Assembly (NCBI RefSeq): GCF_039523435.1
Contig: NZ_BAAAFH010000002.1
Location: forward strand, 1-60,567
DNA from: Wandonia haliotis
GTDB lineage: Bacteria > Bacteroidota > Bacteroidia > Flavobacteriales_D > Crocinitomicaceae
DNA: 60,567 nucleotides
Direction of reading: 5' to 3'
Below are positions 8,974 to 16,227 of this stretch, in pieces (within the stretch, counting starts at the first letter, position 1; each line of letters begins with the position of its first letter). The position numbers and the translations under genes were made by a program. The notes under the pieces were generated by a model that was given only the letters and a program-made list of their open reading frames with translations, had not been told where the DNA came from and did not search any database.

Positions 8974-9407
8974 AACTCTACAATTAGCGTGCGTGATTGA
9001 TCTTCATTTACTTCAATTTTCACTTCTACGTAATCTTCCGGTAAAAGGTTTAAAATTTTATCCGGCCATTCGATAAAGCAGATGGAATCCTGATAAATAA
9101 TCTCTTCAATACCAAGATCAAGTGCCTCTTCCATACTCTCAATGCGATAGAGATCAAAATGAAAAATGGGACCGTACATGTACGAGGAATACTCGTTGAT
9201 AAGTGCAAATGTGGGGGAGGAACCATCATCTCGGGCATCCATAGCTTTCAGGAGGGCTTTCACGAAAGTCGTCTTTCCGGCTCCCATCTGTCCGTTAAAA
9301 CAAATGATTTTTCGATCCTTGATGAGTTCCAGAAATTCCTTCGCGGCACCGATAAGATCTTCAACCTTTTGAACGTGTATTTCTTTTTTGGTTTCCATTA
9401 CAATCAT
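8970..9407 (-). CDS. tsaE: tRNA threonylcarbamoyladenosine biosynthesis ATPase TsaE
   Basis: 145 aa, normal TsaE (YjeE) length. The Walker A motif is GQMGAGKTT (~residues 39-47), followed by the family motif SSPTFALINEY and the Walker B-like FHFDLYRI; FIEWPD near the C-terminus is also typical. TsaE is the ATPase partner of TsaB/TsaD in making the t6A37 modification of ANN-decoding tRNAs. The ATG at 9407 is chosen because it overlaps the porX stop as ATGA; a second in-frame ATG at 9398 is possible. It is translationally coupled to porX upstream and to ald downstream. Confidence 0.93.
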   Translation of the reverse strand: MIVMETKKEIHVQKVEDLIGAAKEFLELIKDRKIICFNGQMGAGKTTFVKALLKAMDARDDGSSPTFALINEYSSYMYGPIFHFDLYRIESMEEALDLGIEEIIYQDSICFIEWPDKILNLLPEDYVEVKIEVNEDQSRTLIVEL

Positions 9408-10951
9408 TTGGCCTGCAAAATTACGAAAGGTATAAGAATTTCTTCAAGAGAAATTCCTCCGTGTTGAAAAGTATTTCCGTAGAATTTTACAAAATGATTG
9501 TAGTTATTCGGGTAAACAAAGAAGTCTTCTTCTCTGGCAAATACGTATTCGCCTGAAACGGATGTTTTAGGTAGAAAAGCATCTCCCGGATTTTTGATAC
9601 TGAAAGCATCCTTATCTTTGTAACTGAGGTTACGTCCTACCTTATATCGGAGATTCGTATTGGTACTTCTTTCTCCTACAATCTTTACAGGGTTCTTCAC
9701 ACGAACGGTTCCGTGATCGGATGTGATAATAAGGCGTCCGTTTGTTTCAGCTATTTTCTTTAAGATGTCTCTTAGAGGACTGTGTTCAAACCAACTCATC
9801 GTAATGGAACGGTATGCAGCTTCGTCATCAGCTAATTCCCGGATGACTTCCATGTCTGTGCGGGCATGGGAAAGCATATCAACAAAGTTATATACGATAG
9901 CCGTGAAATCATTGTCCACGATCTTATTAAACTGATCTGCCAGTTTTTTCCCGGCATCGTAATTGGTGATTTTATGATAGCTCCAACGGATATCTTTACC
10001 CAATCGTTTTAGTTGAGCTTCAAGTAACTCATTTTCGTGATTATTCTTACCGCCTTCGGCATCTTCGCTGACCCAAAGTTTAGGAAATTTACGTTCAATT
10101 TCTCCCGGCATCAACCCGGCAAAAAAAGCATTTCTCGCATATTGGGTAGCTGTCGGAAGAATAGAGTAAATAATAGAGTCACTTTGAATGCTGAATTGTT
10201 CTGTAATCAAGGGTTGTAACACCTTCCACTGATCGTAACGCAGGTTGTCAATCACAAGTAGAAACGTTTTCTCTCCTTTATTGATGTGGGGAGCTACACG
10301 ATGTTTAAATACCGTATGAATCATCTCGGGAGAATCATCAGCTCCGTTTAACCAGTCCGTATAGTTATCCTCAATGAATTTGCCGAACTGCTGATTTGCC
10401 TCTTTCTTTTGCATTAGCAGAATTTCATTCATACTATTGTCACGAGAATTAGCAAGCTCAAGTTCCCAGTACACCAGTTTCGCATATAGTTCAGCCCATT
10501 CTTCTGCATCTAAACGATCTCCCATTCGCATTCCCAGATTTCTGAATTCCTGTTGATACGATGAATTCGTTTTTTGCGAGACAAGTTTTGAATGTTCCAG
10601 TGTCTTTTTCAAACTGAGGAGAATCTGGTTGGGATTGACCGGTTTGATCAGATAATCGGCAATTTTAGCTCCGATCGCTTCTTCCATAATATGTTCCTCT
10701 TCACTTTTAGTGATCATAATAACAGGAACAGAAGGTCTGCGTTCTTTTATTTGTGTCAATGCATCCAGTCCGCTGATTCCGGGCATGTTTTCATCCAGGA
10801 AAATTACATCAAAAGAAGTCTCTTTGTTTTTTTCAATGGCATCCCCTCCGTTATTTACGGTTTCTACTGTATATCCTTTTGATTCCAAAAAGAGTATGTG
10901 AGGCTTTAGTAAGTCAATTTCGTCGTCTGCCCAAAGAATTTTTGTACTCAT
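9404..10951 (-). CDS. porX: PorX, response regulator of type IX secretion (REC plus PglZ-like domain)
   Basis: 515 aa. Residues 1-120 form a receiver domain: acidic pair DDE at 9-11, phospho-acceptor Asp at about 53 in FLDENMPG, and the switch Lys in YLIKP. The rest is a PglZ/alkaline-phosphatase-like domain, with VIDNLRYDQW, the Thr nucleophile candidate in SILPTATQYAR, metal-ligand-like NFVDMLSH, and ITSDHGTV. This fusion is that of PorX, which in Porphyromonas and Flavobacterium acts with the kinase PorY in the T9SS regulatory circuit. The two T9SS cargo proteins in the window agree with this. It is the first gene of porX-tsaE-ald and diverges from the HD-domain gene with only 12 nt between reading frames. 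Confidence 0.92.
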   Translation of the reverse strand: MSTKILWADDEIDLLKPHILFLESKGYTVETVNNGGDAIEKNKETSFDVIFLDENMPGISGLDALTQIKERRPSVPVIMITKSEEEHIMEEAIGAKIADYLIKPVNPNQILLSLKKTLEHSKLVSQKTNSSYQQEFRNLGMRMGDRLDAEEWAELYAKLVYWELELANSRDNSMNEILLMQKKEANQQFGKFIEDNYTDWLNGADDSPEMIHTVFKHRVAPHINKGEKTFLLVIDNLRYDQWKVLQPLITEQFSIQSDSIIYSILPTATQYARNAFFAGLMPGEIERKFPKLWVSEDAEGGKNNHENELLEAQLKRLGKDIRWSYHKITNYDAGKKLADQFNKIVDNDFTAIVYNFVDMLSHARTDMEVIRELADDEAAYRSITMSWFEHSPLRDILKKIAETNGRLIITSDHGTVRVKNPVKIVGERSTNTNLRYKVGRNLSYKDKDAFSIKNPGDAFLPKTSVSGEYVFAREEDFFVYPNNYNHFVKFYGNTFQHGGISLEEILIPFVILQAK

Positions 10952-10956
10952 TCGTT

Positions 10957-10964
10957 TAAATATT
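10957..10964 (+). promoter_or_regulatory. Near-consensus -7 element in the porX/HD divergent gap
   Basis: The octamer at 10957-10964 differs from TAnnTTTG only at its first base. It falls in the 12-nt gap between the two divergent reading frames. If used, the HD gene transcript would start near 10970, so translation would have to begin downstream of the first possible TTG codon. Confidence 0.35.
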
Positions 10965-12241
10965 TGTTAGTTTTGACACCAGATATTAAAAATAAGGTTT
11001 TGCAGTCAAATTCCCTAATTAATAACAAGAAGAAAATAGTTAACGATCCGGTGTACGGTTTTATTTCCGTTCCGGGATCGTATTTTTTCGACCTGGTGGA
11101 ACATCCTTATTTTCAGCGATTGAGAAGGATCAAACAATTAGGGTTGACAGACCTTGTATATCCGGGAGCTTTGCATACCCGTTTTCATCATGTTCTTGGT
11201 GCTATGCATCTTATGGATAAAGCATTGACAACCTTGAAACGAAAAGGTACTGTAATTTCCCCGGAAGAAGAAAAAGCCGTTTTAACGGCTATTCTCTTGC
11301 ACGATATTGGCCACGGTCCGTATTCACATACACTTGAACATACCATTATCAAAGGTGTGACGCACGAAGAAATATCGGGTGCGATTATGAAACGTCTGGC
11401 AGAGGAGTTGGGAGATGAACTGCTGCGGGCCTTACATGTATTCGAAAATGATTATCCGCGACCGTTTTTGCACCAGTTGGTTTCCAGTCAGCTGGATATG
11501 GATCGGATGGATTATTTGAATCGGGATAGCTTTTACACAGGAGTTTCCGAAGGTAAAATTGGTAGTGACCGGATCATTGAAATGCTAAATGTGCATAATG
11601 AACAGCTTGTTGTAGAAGAAAAAGGAATTTATTCGGTGGAAAAATTCATTACTGCCCGTAGATTAATGTACTGGCAGGTCTATCTACATAAAACAGTTGT
11701 GGGAGCTGAGTTTATGCTGATTCGAATTTTGGAACGGGCAAAGGAACTTGTGCGATCAGGAGAAGAGATCTTTGCCAGTCCTGCTTTACGGTTTTTCTTG
11801 GAAAATGATATCTCGAAAGATGAATTCCTAACCAATCGGGAAGTTCTGGAAACATTTACGCGGTTGGATGATTACGATATTATGGGCGCCATTAAAGTAT
11901 GGTGCAGTCATAAAGATCGCATTCTTTCTTTGTTAAGTTCAAAACTGGTAAACCGAAAGCTATTAAAGGTAGAGGTATCTAAAGAACCCTTTAGTCCGGA
12001 TCGCCTGAACCTCGAGCGGGAAATGGCAGCAAGTCTTCTCGGAATCTCATTGGAAGATGCTCATTATTTCGTTTTTGCGAATAGCCTGACAAACAATGCT
12101 TACTCCAGCGATAAGCAAAATATTAACCTGCTCATGAAAAACGGAGAAGTTATCGATTTACCGCATGCTTCCGATAACCTGAATATTTCAGCGTTATCAA
12201 AACCGGTTAAAAAATACGCGCTTTGTTACCCCGTAGGGTAA
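10964..12241 (+). CDS. HD-domain phosphohydrolase (dNTPase/SAMHD1-like), non-ATG start
   Basis: 425-aa open frame. Motifs: NDPVYGFI and HPYFQRLRRIKQLG near the N-terminus, HTRFHH and LLHDIGHGPYSH (metal-binding His and Asp), then SSQLDMDRMDYLNRD. These are the hallmarks of HD-superfamily metal-dependent phosphohydrolases related to dGTPase/SAMHD1; the true substrate is unknown. There is no ATG before residue ~79, well inside the HD core, so a rare start must be used: TTG at 10964, 10973 or 11000, or ATT near 11018. Relatives I recall begin only a few residues before the lysine cluster and NDPVYGF, which favours a downstream start at 11000 or later. The coordinate given is the outer limit. Confidence 0.82.
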   Translation: MLVLTPDIKNKVLQSNSLINNKKKIVNDPVYGFISVPGSYFFDLVEHPYFQRLRRIKQLGLTDLVYPGALHTRFHHVLGAMHLMDKALTTLKRKGTVISPEEEKAVLTAILLHDIGHGPYSHTLEHTIIKGVTHEEISGAIMKRLAEELGDELLRALHVFENDYPRPFLHQLVSSQLDMDRMDYLNRDSFYTGVSEGKIGSDRIIEMLNVHNEQLVVEEKGIYSVEKFITARRLMYWQVYLHKTVVGAEFMLIRILERAKELVRSGEEIFASPALRFFLENDISKDEFLTNREVLETFTRLDDYDIMGAIKVWCSHKDRILSLLSSKLVNRKLLKVEVSKEPFSPDRLNLEREMAASLLGISLEDAHYFVFANSLTNNAYSSDKQNINLLMKNGEVIDLPHASDNLNISALSKPVKKYALCYPVG

Positions 12242-12268
12242 GTACCCGCATGTATAGTACAGGTACTT
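12240..12268. terminator. Bidirectional hairpin between convergent genes
   Basis: Outer 7-bp stem (12240-12246 with 12262-12268) and an inner TGTA/TACA stem, placed at the stop of the HD gene and 8 nt after the COG0523 stop on the other strand. A short T-rich run follows on the plus strand. It probably ends both transcripts. Confidence 0.55.
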
Positions 12269-12276
12269 ATTTTGGT

Positions 12277-13490
12277 TTAGATTTTTGCTACAGGCCATTC
12301 ATCTCCGTCAGGAAATTGATTTTCCAGATAAAGAGAAATCTCTTCGGGTGAACAAATACAGCTCTCCAGTTGCTTCAGGATTTGCTGTTGATCCATATCC
12401 TGTCCGATGAAAACAAGTTCATTCAAGCGATCTCCAAAGTCTTTGCTCCATCTTTTTTCAATTTCTTCATGATAATCTAAGAAAGAGGCTATCGTATTCT
12501 TTCTTCGTAGGGCATACTCGCCCACCAAACACCGGCACTGTCTGCCCGGAGTGCTCCTCCTGCCTGCGACCAGTTTATAGCCTGAGCTGGGCGGGAAGCC
12601 ATCCAAAGTAGTCCTTTACTGCGGATAATGGTGGAAGGAAACTCTTTTGTCACAAAATGCCATGAACGATGTGGATGAAAAGGCCGGTTATCACGAAAAA
12701 CAAAGGAAGAAATTCCATACTCTTCTGTTTCCGGAGTATGATTACCTTCCAGTTCTTTGATCCATCCGGCAGCATTTTCTGCTTTTTCATAATCGAACAG
12801 CCCCGTATTAAGTAGTGTCGAAGGAGCAATTTTCCCAAATTCAGAAGTAAGAATTTTTGCTTCGGGATTTAGTTTTTTCAGAACTGCCTTAAGAGTTACG
12901 AGTTGCTCCGGACTAATGAGGTCGGTTTTATTAATCAGAATAACATTTGCAAACTCAATTTGATCAGTCAGGAGATTAACGATTGTTCGGAGATCTCCTT
13001 CCATGTCTGTAAGTTCCCGGTCGGACAAATATTCATCGCTGCCAAAATCCCTGAAAAAATTAAAGCCGTCAACGACTGTAACCATACAATCAATATAACT
13101 ATAATGACTGAGGTCAATGCTTCCGTCTTCACTCACAAATGAAAAGGTTTGTGCAACAGGAACAGGTTCACTGATTCCCGTACTTTCGATAAGTAAGTAA
13201 TCAAAACGGTTAGATTTGGCTAACTTTTCTACTTCAATCATAAGGTCTTCCCGAAGCGTACAACAGATACAACCGTTTGACATTTCTACCAGTTTTTCAT
13301 CTGTTCGGGAAAGGGTGTATTCCTTTTCCACGAGTTTCGCGTCAATATTAATTTCACTCATATCATTTACAATAACAGCAACCTTCAGGTTTTCTTTATT
13401 ATGCAAAATATGATTGAGAAGAGTGGTTTTTCCCGCTCCCAGAAAGCCACTAAGCACTGTTACCGGAAGCTTTTTTCTATTTTGAATCAT
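12277..13490 (-). pseudogene. COG0523/CobW-family G3E GTPase with a single-base frameshift
   Basis: Metal-chaperone-type GTPase. The intact N-terminal part carries Walker A GAGKTTLLNHIL, the metal motif NGCICCTLRED (CxCC), ESTGISEP and NKTDL. The C-terminal domain starts well (WMASRPAQAINWSQAGG, GVWWASMPYEE) but stops at 12489. Its natural continuation (NTIASFLDYHEEIEKRW, then LVFIGQDMD) lies in the next frame and runs to 12277. Adding one A to the A-tract around 12498-12505 would restore a 404-aa protein reading EEKNTIASF. This is a true mutation, a sequencing error, or less likely recoding. It sits 4 nt after folE in one operon. Zinc-responsive COG0523 proteins are known partners of folate and zinc genes. 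Confidence 0.85.
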
Positions 13491-13494
13491 GTTG

Positions 13495-14160
13495 TTATTT
13501 TACCAGTTTAAAAAATTCTTCCCGTTCTTTTACGGAATTAAAGATTCCAGAGTAAGAGGTGGTAATCGTATCACTTGTTGGATCTTTTACACCGCGTAAA
13601 CTGACACATAAGTGACGGGCTTCTACATAGATAATTACATCTTTTGTGGATAAAACTTCTTTTAGTTCCTCTGCGATCTGTTCGGTGAGTCGTTCCTGTA
13701 CTTGTGGGCGACTGGCATAATATCTCACGATACGATTGATTTTTGACAGCCCGATTATTTTTCCCGTTGATTGATAGGCAACATGTACTTTTCCTATCAT
13801 GGGGAGGAAATGATGCTCACAAAATGAAGTGAAACTGATATTTCTTTCAATCAGAAGCCTGGAGTAGTTATAGGAATTGGAAAATATAGAAACAGAGGGT
13901 TTGTTTATGGGATTTAACCCGGCGAATAACTCCTTAACATACATTTTTGCAAAACGATAAGGAGTTCCTTCCAGACTATCACTTGTCAGGTCAAGTCCTA
14001 GCGTTTCCATAATCTTTTGAAAATGAAAAGCAATTTCAGTCATCTTCTCCTCGTCACTTTTCTCGAAAGCATCCTCTCGGATCGGATACAATAATTGTGA
14101 GAATTCGTGATGATCTCCCTGTTCCTCGAATCGTTCTGTTTTATTTGTTTCTAAACTCAT
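13495..14160 (-). CDS. folE: GTP cyclohydrolase I (zinc-type, FolE/IA)
   Basis: 221 aa from the ATG at 14160. The zinc ligands of the type IA enzyme are present: Cys and His in SFCEHHFLP and the second Cys in RHLCVSLRG. The substrate-binding stretch GLSKINRIVRYYASRPQVQERLT is the usual family signature, and TPYRFAKMY is conserved. It converts GTP to 7,8-dihydroneopterin triphosphate, the first step of folate and pterin synthesis. The longer open frame to 14211 is rejected because its extra 17 residues come from the palindrome upstream. It is the first gene of a two-gene operon with the COG0523 GTPase. Confidence 0.95.
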   Translation of the reverse strand: MSLETNKTERFEEQGDHHEFSQLLYPIREDAFEKSDEEKMTEIAFHFQKIMETLGLDLTSDSLEGTPYRFAKMYVKELFAGLNPINKPSVSIFSNSYNYSRLLIERNISFTSFCEHHFLPMIGKVHVAYQSTGKIIGLSKINRIVRYYASRPQVQERLTEQIAEELKEVLSTKDVIIYVEARHLCVSLRGVKDPTSDTITTSYSGIFNSVKEREEFFKLVK

Positions 14161-14185
14161 TTTTAGTGGCGAAAATAGATAGAAT

Positions 14186-14220
14186 ATTCCATTTATGCAA
14201 CTTAGTTGCATAAATGGAAT
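14186..14220. promoter_or_regulatory. Perfect 35-nt palindrome upstream of folE-COG0523, candidate Zur operator
   Basis: Two 17-nt arms (14186-14202 and 14204-14220) are exact complements around one central base; the core reads TGCAACTTAGTTGCA. It lies 25 nt before the folE ATG, where a repressor would block the promoter. Both downstream products are linked to zinc: FolE uses Zn, and COG0523 GTPases are frequent Zur targets. Assignment to Zur is inference from context; another Fur-family or dimeric regulator is possible. No T-tract follows, so it is not a terminator. Confidence 0.7.
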
Positions 14221-14358
14221 GGTACAATTTGAATAAGCAGGAGAAACAAGTAAACAATAAAGAAGTACTTTATTACGTTATATTACTGTTGTTGACTCTG
14301 TTGATTGTTTCTTTATGTTCCATCTGAACTAGCTGATAAAGAAAAGTCAAAATTCCCT

Positions 14359-14385
14359 GTAACTTTTTTGAATTACTTACTTATA
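14359..14385 (+). promoter_or_regulatory. Possible ECF-type promoter before the ECF sigma gene
   Basis: GTAAC at 14359-14363 and CTTATA at 14380-14385 are separated by 16 nt, the arrangement expected for an ECF-sigma promoter and unlike the TAnnTTTG type. Downstream follow GGACCAGT and CAATAAGCT before the ATG, and similar pieces precede the primary sigma gene. Autoregulation of the ECF sigma factor would explain it. Inference only. Confidence 0.4.
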
Positions 14386-14425
14386 GAGGTAAGGACCAGT
14401 TAAAACCAAATAAAACCAATAAGCT

Positions 14426-14995
14426 ATGACAGTTAACCCATTGTATCACCATACTCCGGAGAAAATTCAGCGTGAGTTGGAGTGGATACAGCATGCAAAG
14501 AGGGACCCGGAGAGGTTTGCTCCTTTGTATGACAAGTATCATGAACAGATATTCAGGTACATCTATCAGCGGATGGATGATATGGATATGGCAGCAGACG
14601 TTACGTCTCAGGTTTTTTTGAAAGCAATGAAAAATCTGCACAAGTACGAATTCAGGGGGGTTCCTTTCGGATCGTGGTTGTACCGGATTGCAAAAAGTGA
14701 ATTGTATCAATCGTTCAGAGAGAAGCAGGCTATAAGAACGGTGAATGTAGAAACAGTACATTTGAGCGAGATGATGGATGTTTTTAGTGAGGAAGAAAAC
14801 GAAGTCAACAGAGCAAAATTATTTGCCTGTATCGCAAAACTGAAAGAAGATGAGGTGCAATTACTTGAAATGCGGTATTTTGAAAAAAGACCTTTCAGGG
14901 AGATTGCCGAAATTCTTGATGTAACAGAAAATAACGCTAAAGTACGCTGCTTTAGAGTCGTAGAAAAATTAAAAAAACTCTTTCATAAAAAGTAA
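14426..14995 (+). CDS. ECF-type RNA polymerase sigma factor
   Basis: 189 aa with sigma regions 2 and 4 only. Region 2 spans about residues 25-100 (FAPLYDKYHEQIFRYI, DVTSQVFLKAM, FGSWLYRIAKSEL) and region 4 about 130-185 (LLEMRYFEKRPFREIAEIL, a helix-turn-helix, then VTENNAKVR). It should redirect RNA polymerase to a small regulon, held in check by an anti-sigma factor. The next gene, 3 nt away, encodes a single-TM protein that could do this. In Porphyromonas the ECF factor SigP works with PorX on T9SS genes; with porX 3.5 kb away and PorG/GldM-like genes downstream, a similar link is plausible but unproven. Confidence 0.9.
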   Translation: MTVNPLYHHTPEKIQRELEWIQHAKRDPERFAPLYDKYHEQIFRYIYQRMDDMDMAADVTSQVFLKAMKNLHKYEFRGVPFGSWLYRIAKSELYQSFREKQAIRTVNVETVHLSEMMDVFSEEENEVNRAKLFACIAKLKEDEVQLLEMRYFEKRPFREIAEILDVTENNAKVRCFRVVEKLKKLFHKK

Positions 14996-14998
14996 ACT

Positions 14999-15655
14999 AT
15001 GGAAAAATTCAAAATGAATCTGGATCGTGAGCAGGTTTCCAGGGAACAGATTCAAGGTTATCGGAATTTTAACCAGCTGAAAAAAGATTTTGAGTTGATA
15101 AAAAAACCGATTTGGAAGACCCCCTGGTTCTGGGGAGCCGGGGGAGTAGCTTCCACCACTATACTAGTCACCATTTATCTATTAACCCAGTCAAAAAACA
15201 TAACGCATGAAATAAACTATACTCAGGCAAATCTTTTCCAGTCTACTACACTAATTGATCAGGAAAAAACGGAATCTGAAACGGTAACTATTCAGGAAGA
15301 ATTGGTTGCTGAGTACCGTAAGGAAACCAAAGAGCAGGGTGCTTCTGAAACGAAGGCGAGTATGCCGGATCAGGAAAGTAGCTCGGATAAGACTATTTCT
15401 TCCACTCCGGAGAAAAGTGAAGAATCATCAGGTAATCGTCCTGTTATCCGTTTGGATATTGTAGAGGAAGAGTTTCCGGAACTGGCAAAGTTGTCAGGCG
15501 CATCTCTTGAAGTACTGAAAGGTTCGCGCTTCGATCCTTCCTGGTTTGAGCAAACCTGGGATGATGTTGAGTTGATCAGTCTCGCTGAAAATAAATTCGT
15601 ATTGAAGTTCAGTTCAGGAAAAGAACTGAATAAACTCTATGTTCGCAAGCTATAA
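14999..15655 (+). CDS. Single-TM protein, candidate anti-sigma factor
   Basis: 218 aa, no recognised domain. A basic, helical N-terminal segment of ~40 residues precedes one transmembrane helix (about residues 42-64, WFWGAGGVASTTILVTIYLL). A long Ser/Glu/Lys-rich linker follows (roughly 75-150), then a compact C-terminal domain containing FDPSWFEQTWDDVELISL. The topology (short cytoplasmic N-terminus, one TM, periplasmic domain) and its position 3 nt after an ECF sigma gene are those of anti-sigma factors, but no zinc HxxxCxxC motif is present. The next gene, 13 nt away, encodes a secreted protein in the same run. Confidence 0.6.
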   Translation: MEKFKMNLDREQVSREQIQGYRNFNQLKKDFELIKKPIWKTPWFWGAGGVASTTILVTIYLLTQSKNITHEINYTQANLFQSTTLIDQEKTESETVTIQEELVAEYRKETKEQGASETKASMPDQESSSDKTISSTPEKSEESSGNRPVIRLDIVEEEFPELAKLSGASLEVLKGSRFDPSWFEQTWDDVELISLAENKFVLKFSSGKELNKLYVRKL

Positions 15656-15668
15656 GTAAACAGGAGTT

Positions 15669-16073
15669 ATGATTCGAATAAGTGTGCTGCTTTTTCTTTT
15701 AGTGGCGTTTATACCTGTCGTATCTTCTCAGGAATACACCTTGAAGATTCGGAAAAAGATTAAAGAATCTGATTATTATCCGCATTTTGATCGGGTTATG
15801 GATGGAGATATTGCTATAGACAGGTTGTGTTCATCAGTTCTGACTAATAATTTAGGATGGAAAGTAGTTTCGTATGCGCTTTCTTATGGTGCGGACACAG
15901 GAAGTAATATCCTTTTCATGGAAGGTGACAAAATTCCGGCTGATTTATGCAGAAGATGGAAAGCGGGAGGTTACGAAAATCTGGCGTTGTATTTTACCCG
16001 TATTACAGCGATTGATAAGGAGGGAAAATACTATACATTGAGTAACCTCAGGTTAATATTAACGAATGATTAA
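15669..16073 (+). CDS. Secreted protein resembling the GldM C-terminal domain
   Basis: 134 aa with a Sec signal peptide (ISVLLFLLVAFIPVVSSQ). The mature part resembles the last periplasmic domain of the T9SS motor protein GldM: a variable strand pair, then WKVVSYALSYGADTG, a GDKIPADLCRRWK stretch, and ending FTRITAIDKEGKYYTLSNL. In GldM the equivalent is a beta-sandwich with the pattern V.SF..S..GG ... GD..Y...I.AKGPDG.... The similarity is judged by eye and is weak. It is third in the run with the ECF sigma factor and the TM protein and might be a periplasmic sensor or partner. Confidence 0.5.
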   Translation: MIRISVLLFLLVAFIPVVSSQEYTLKIRKKIKESDYYPHFDRVMDGDIAIDRLCSSVLTNNLGWKVVSYALSYGADTGSNILFMEGDKIPADLCRRWKAGGYENLALYFTRITAIDKEGKYYTLSNLRLILTND

Positions 16074-16227
16074 AGAAATCGGTCTAATGGCTTGGTTTTT
16101 ATGTTATTGGTTTAATTAAAAAAGAGGTGTGTATAAAAAAAAACGTGTGTTTTTTTCGTAAAAAGTAAAAGCTTTGTAAATTAGCGTTTTAAAATGAACT
16201 GGTTAAACAGTAAAATTGAACCACACT

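Noticed and set aside
12490..12510. Programmed -1 frameshift in the COG0523 gene
   Set aside because: The switch site GAAGAAAGAAT is not a standard slippery heptamer and I see no stimulatory hairpin; a plain one-base loss explains it better.
14161..14211. 17-residue N-terminal extension of FolE
   Set aside because: The extra codons are read from the regulatory palindrome and do not match the family; ATG 14160 is the natural start.
14186..14220. The palindrome as a rho-independent terminator
   Set aside because: No T-tract on either side and it lies directly upstream of folE, where no gene ends.
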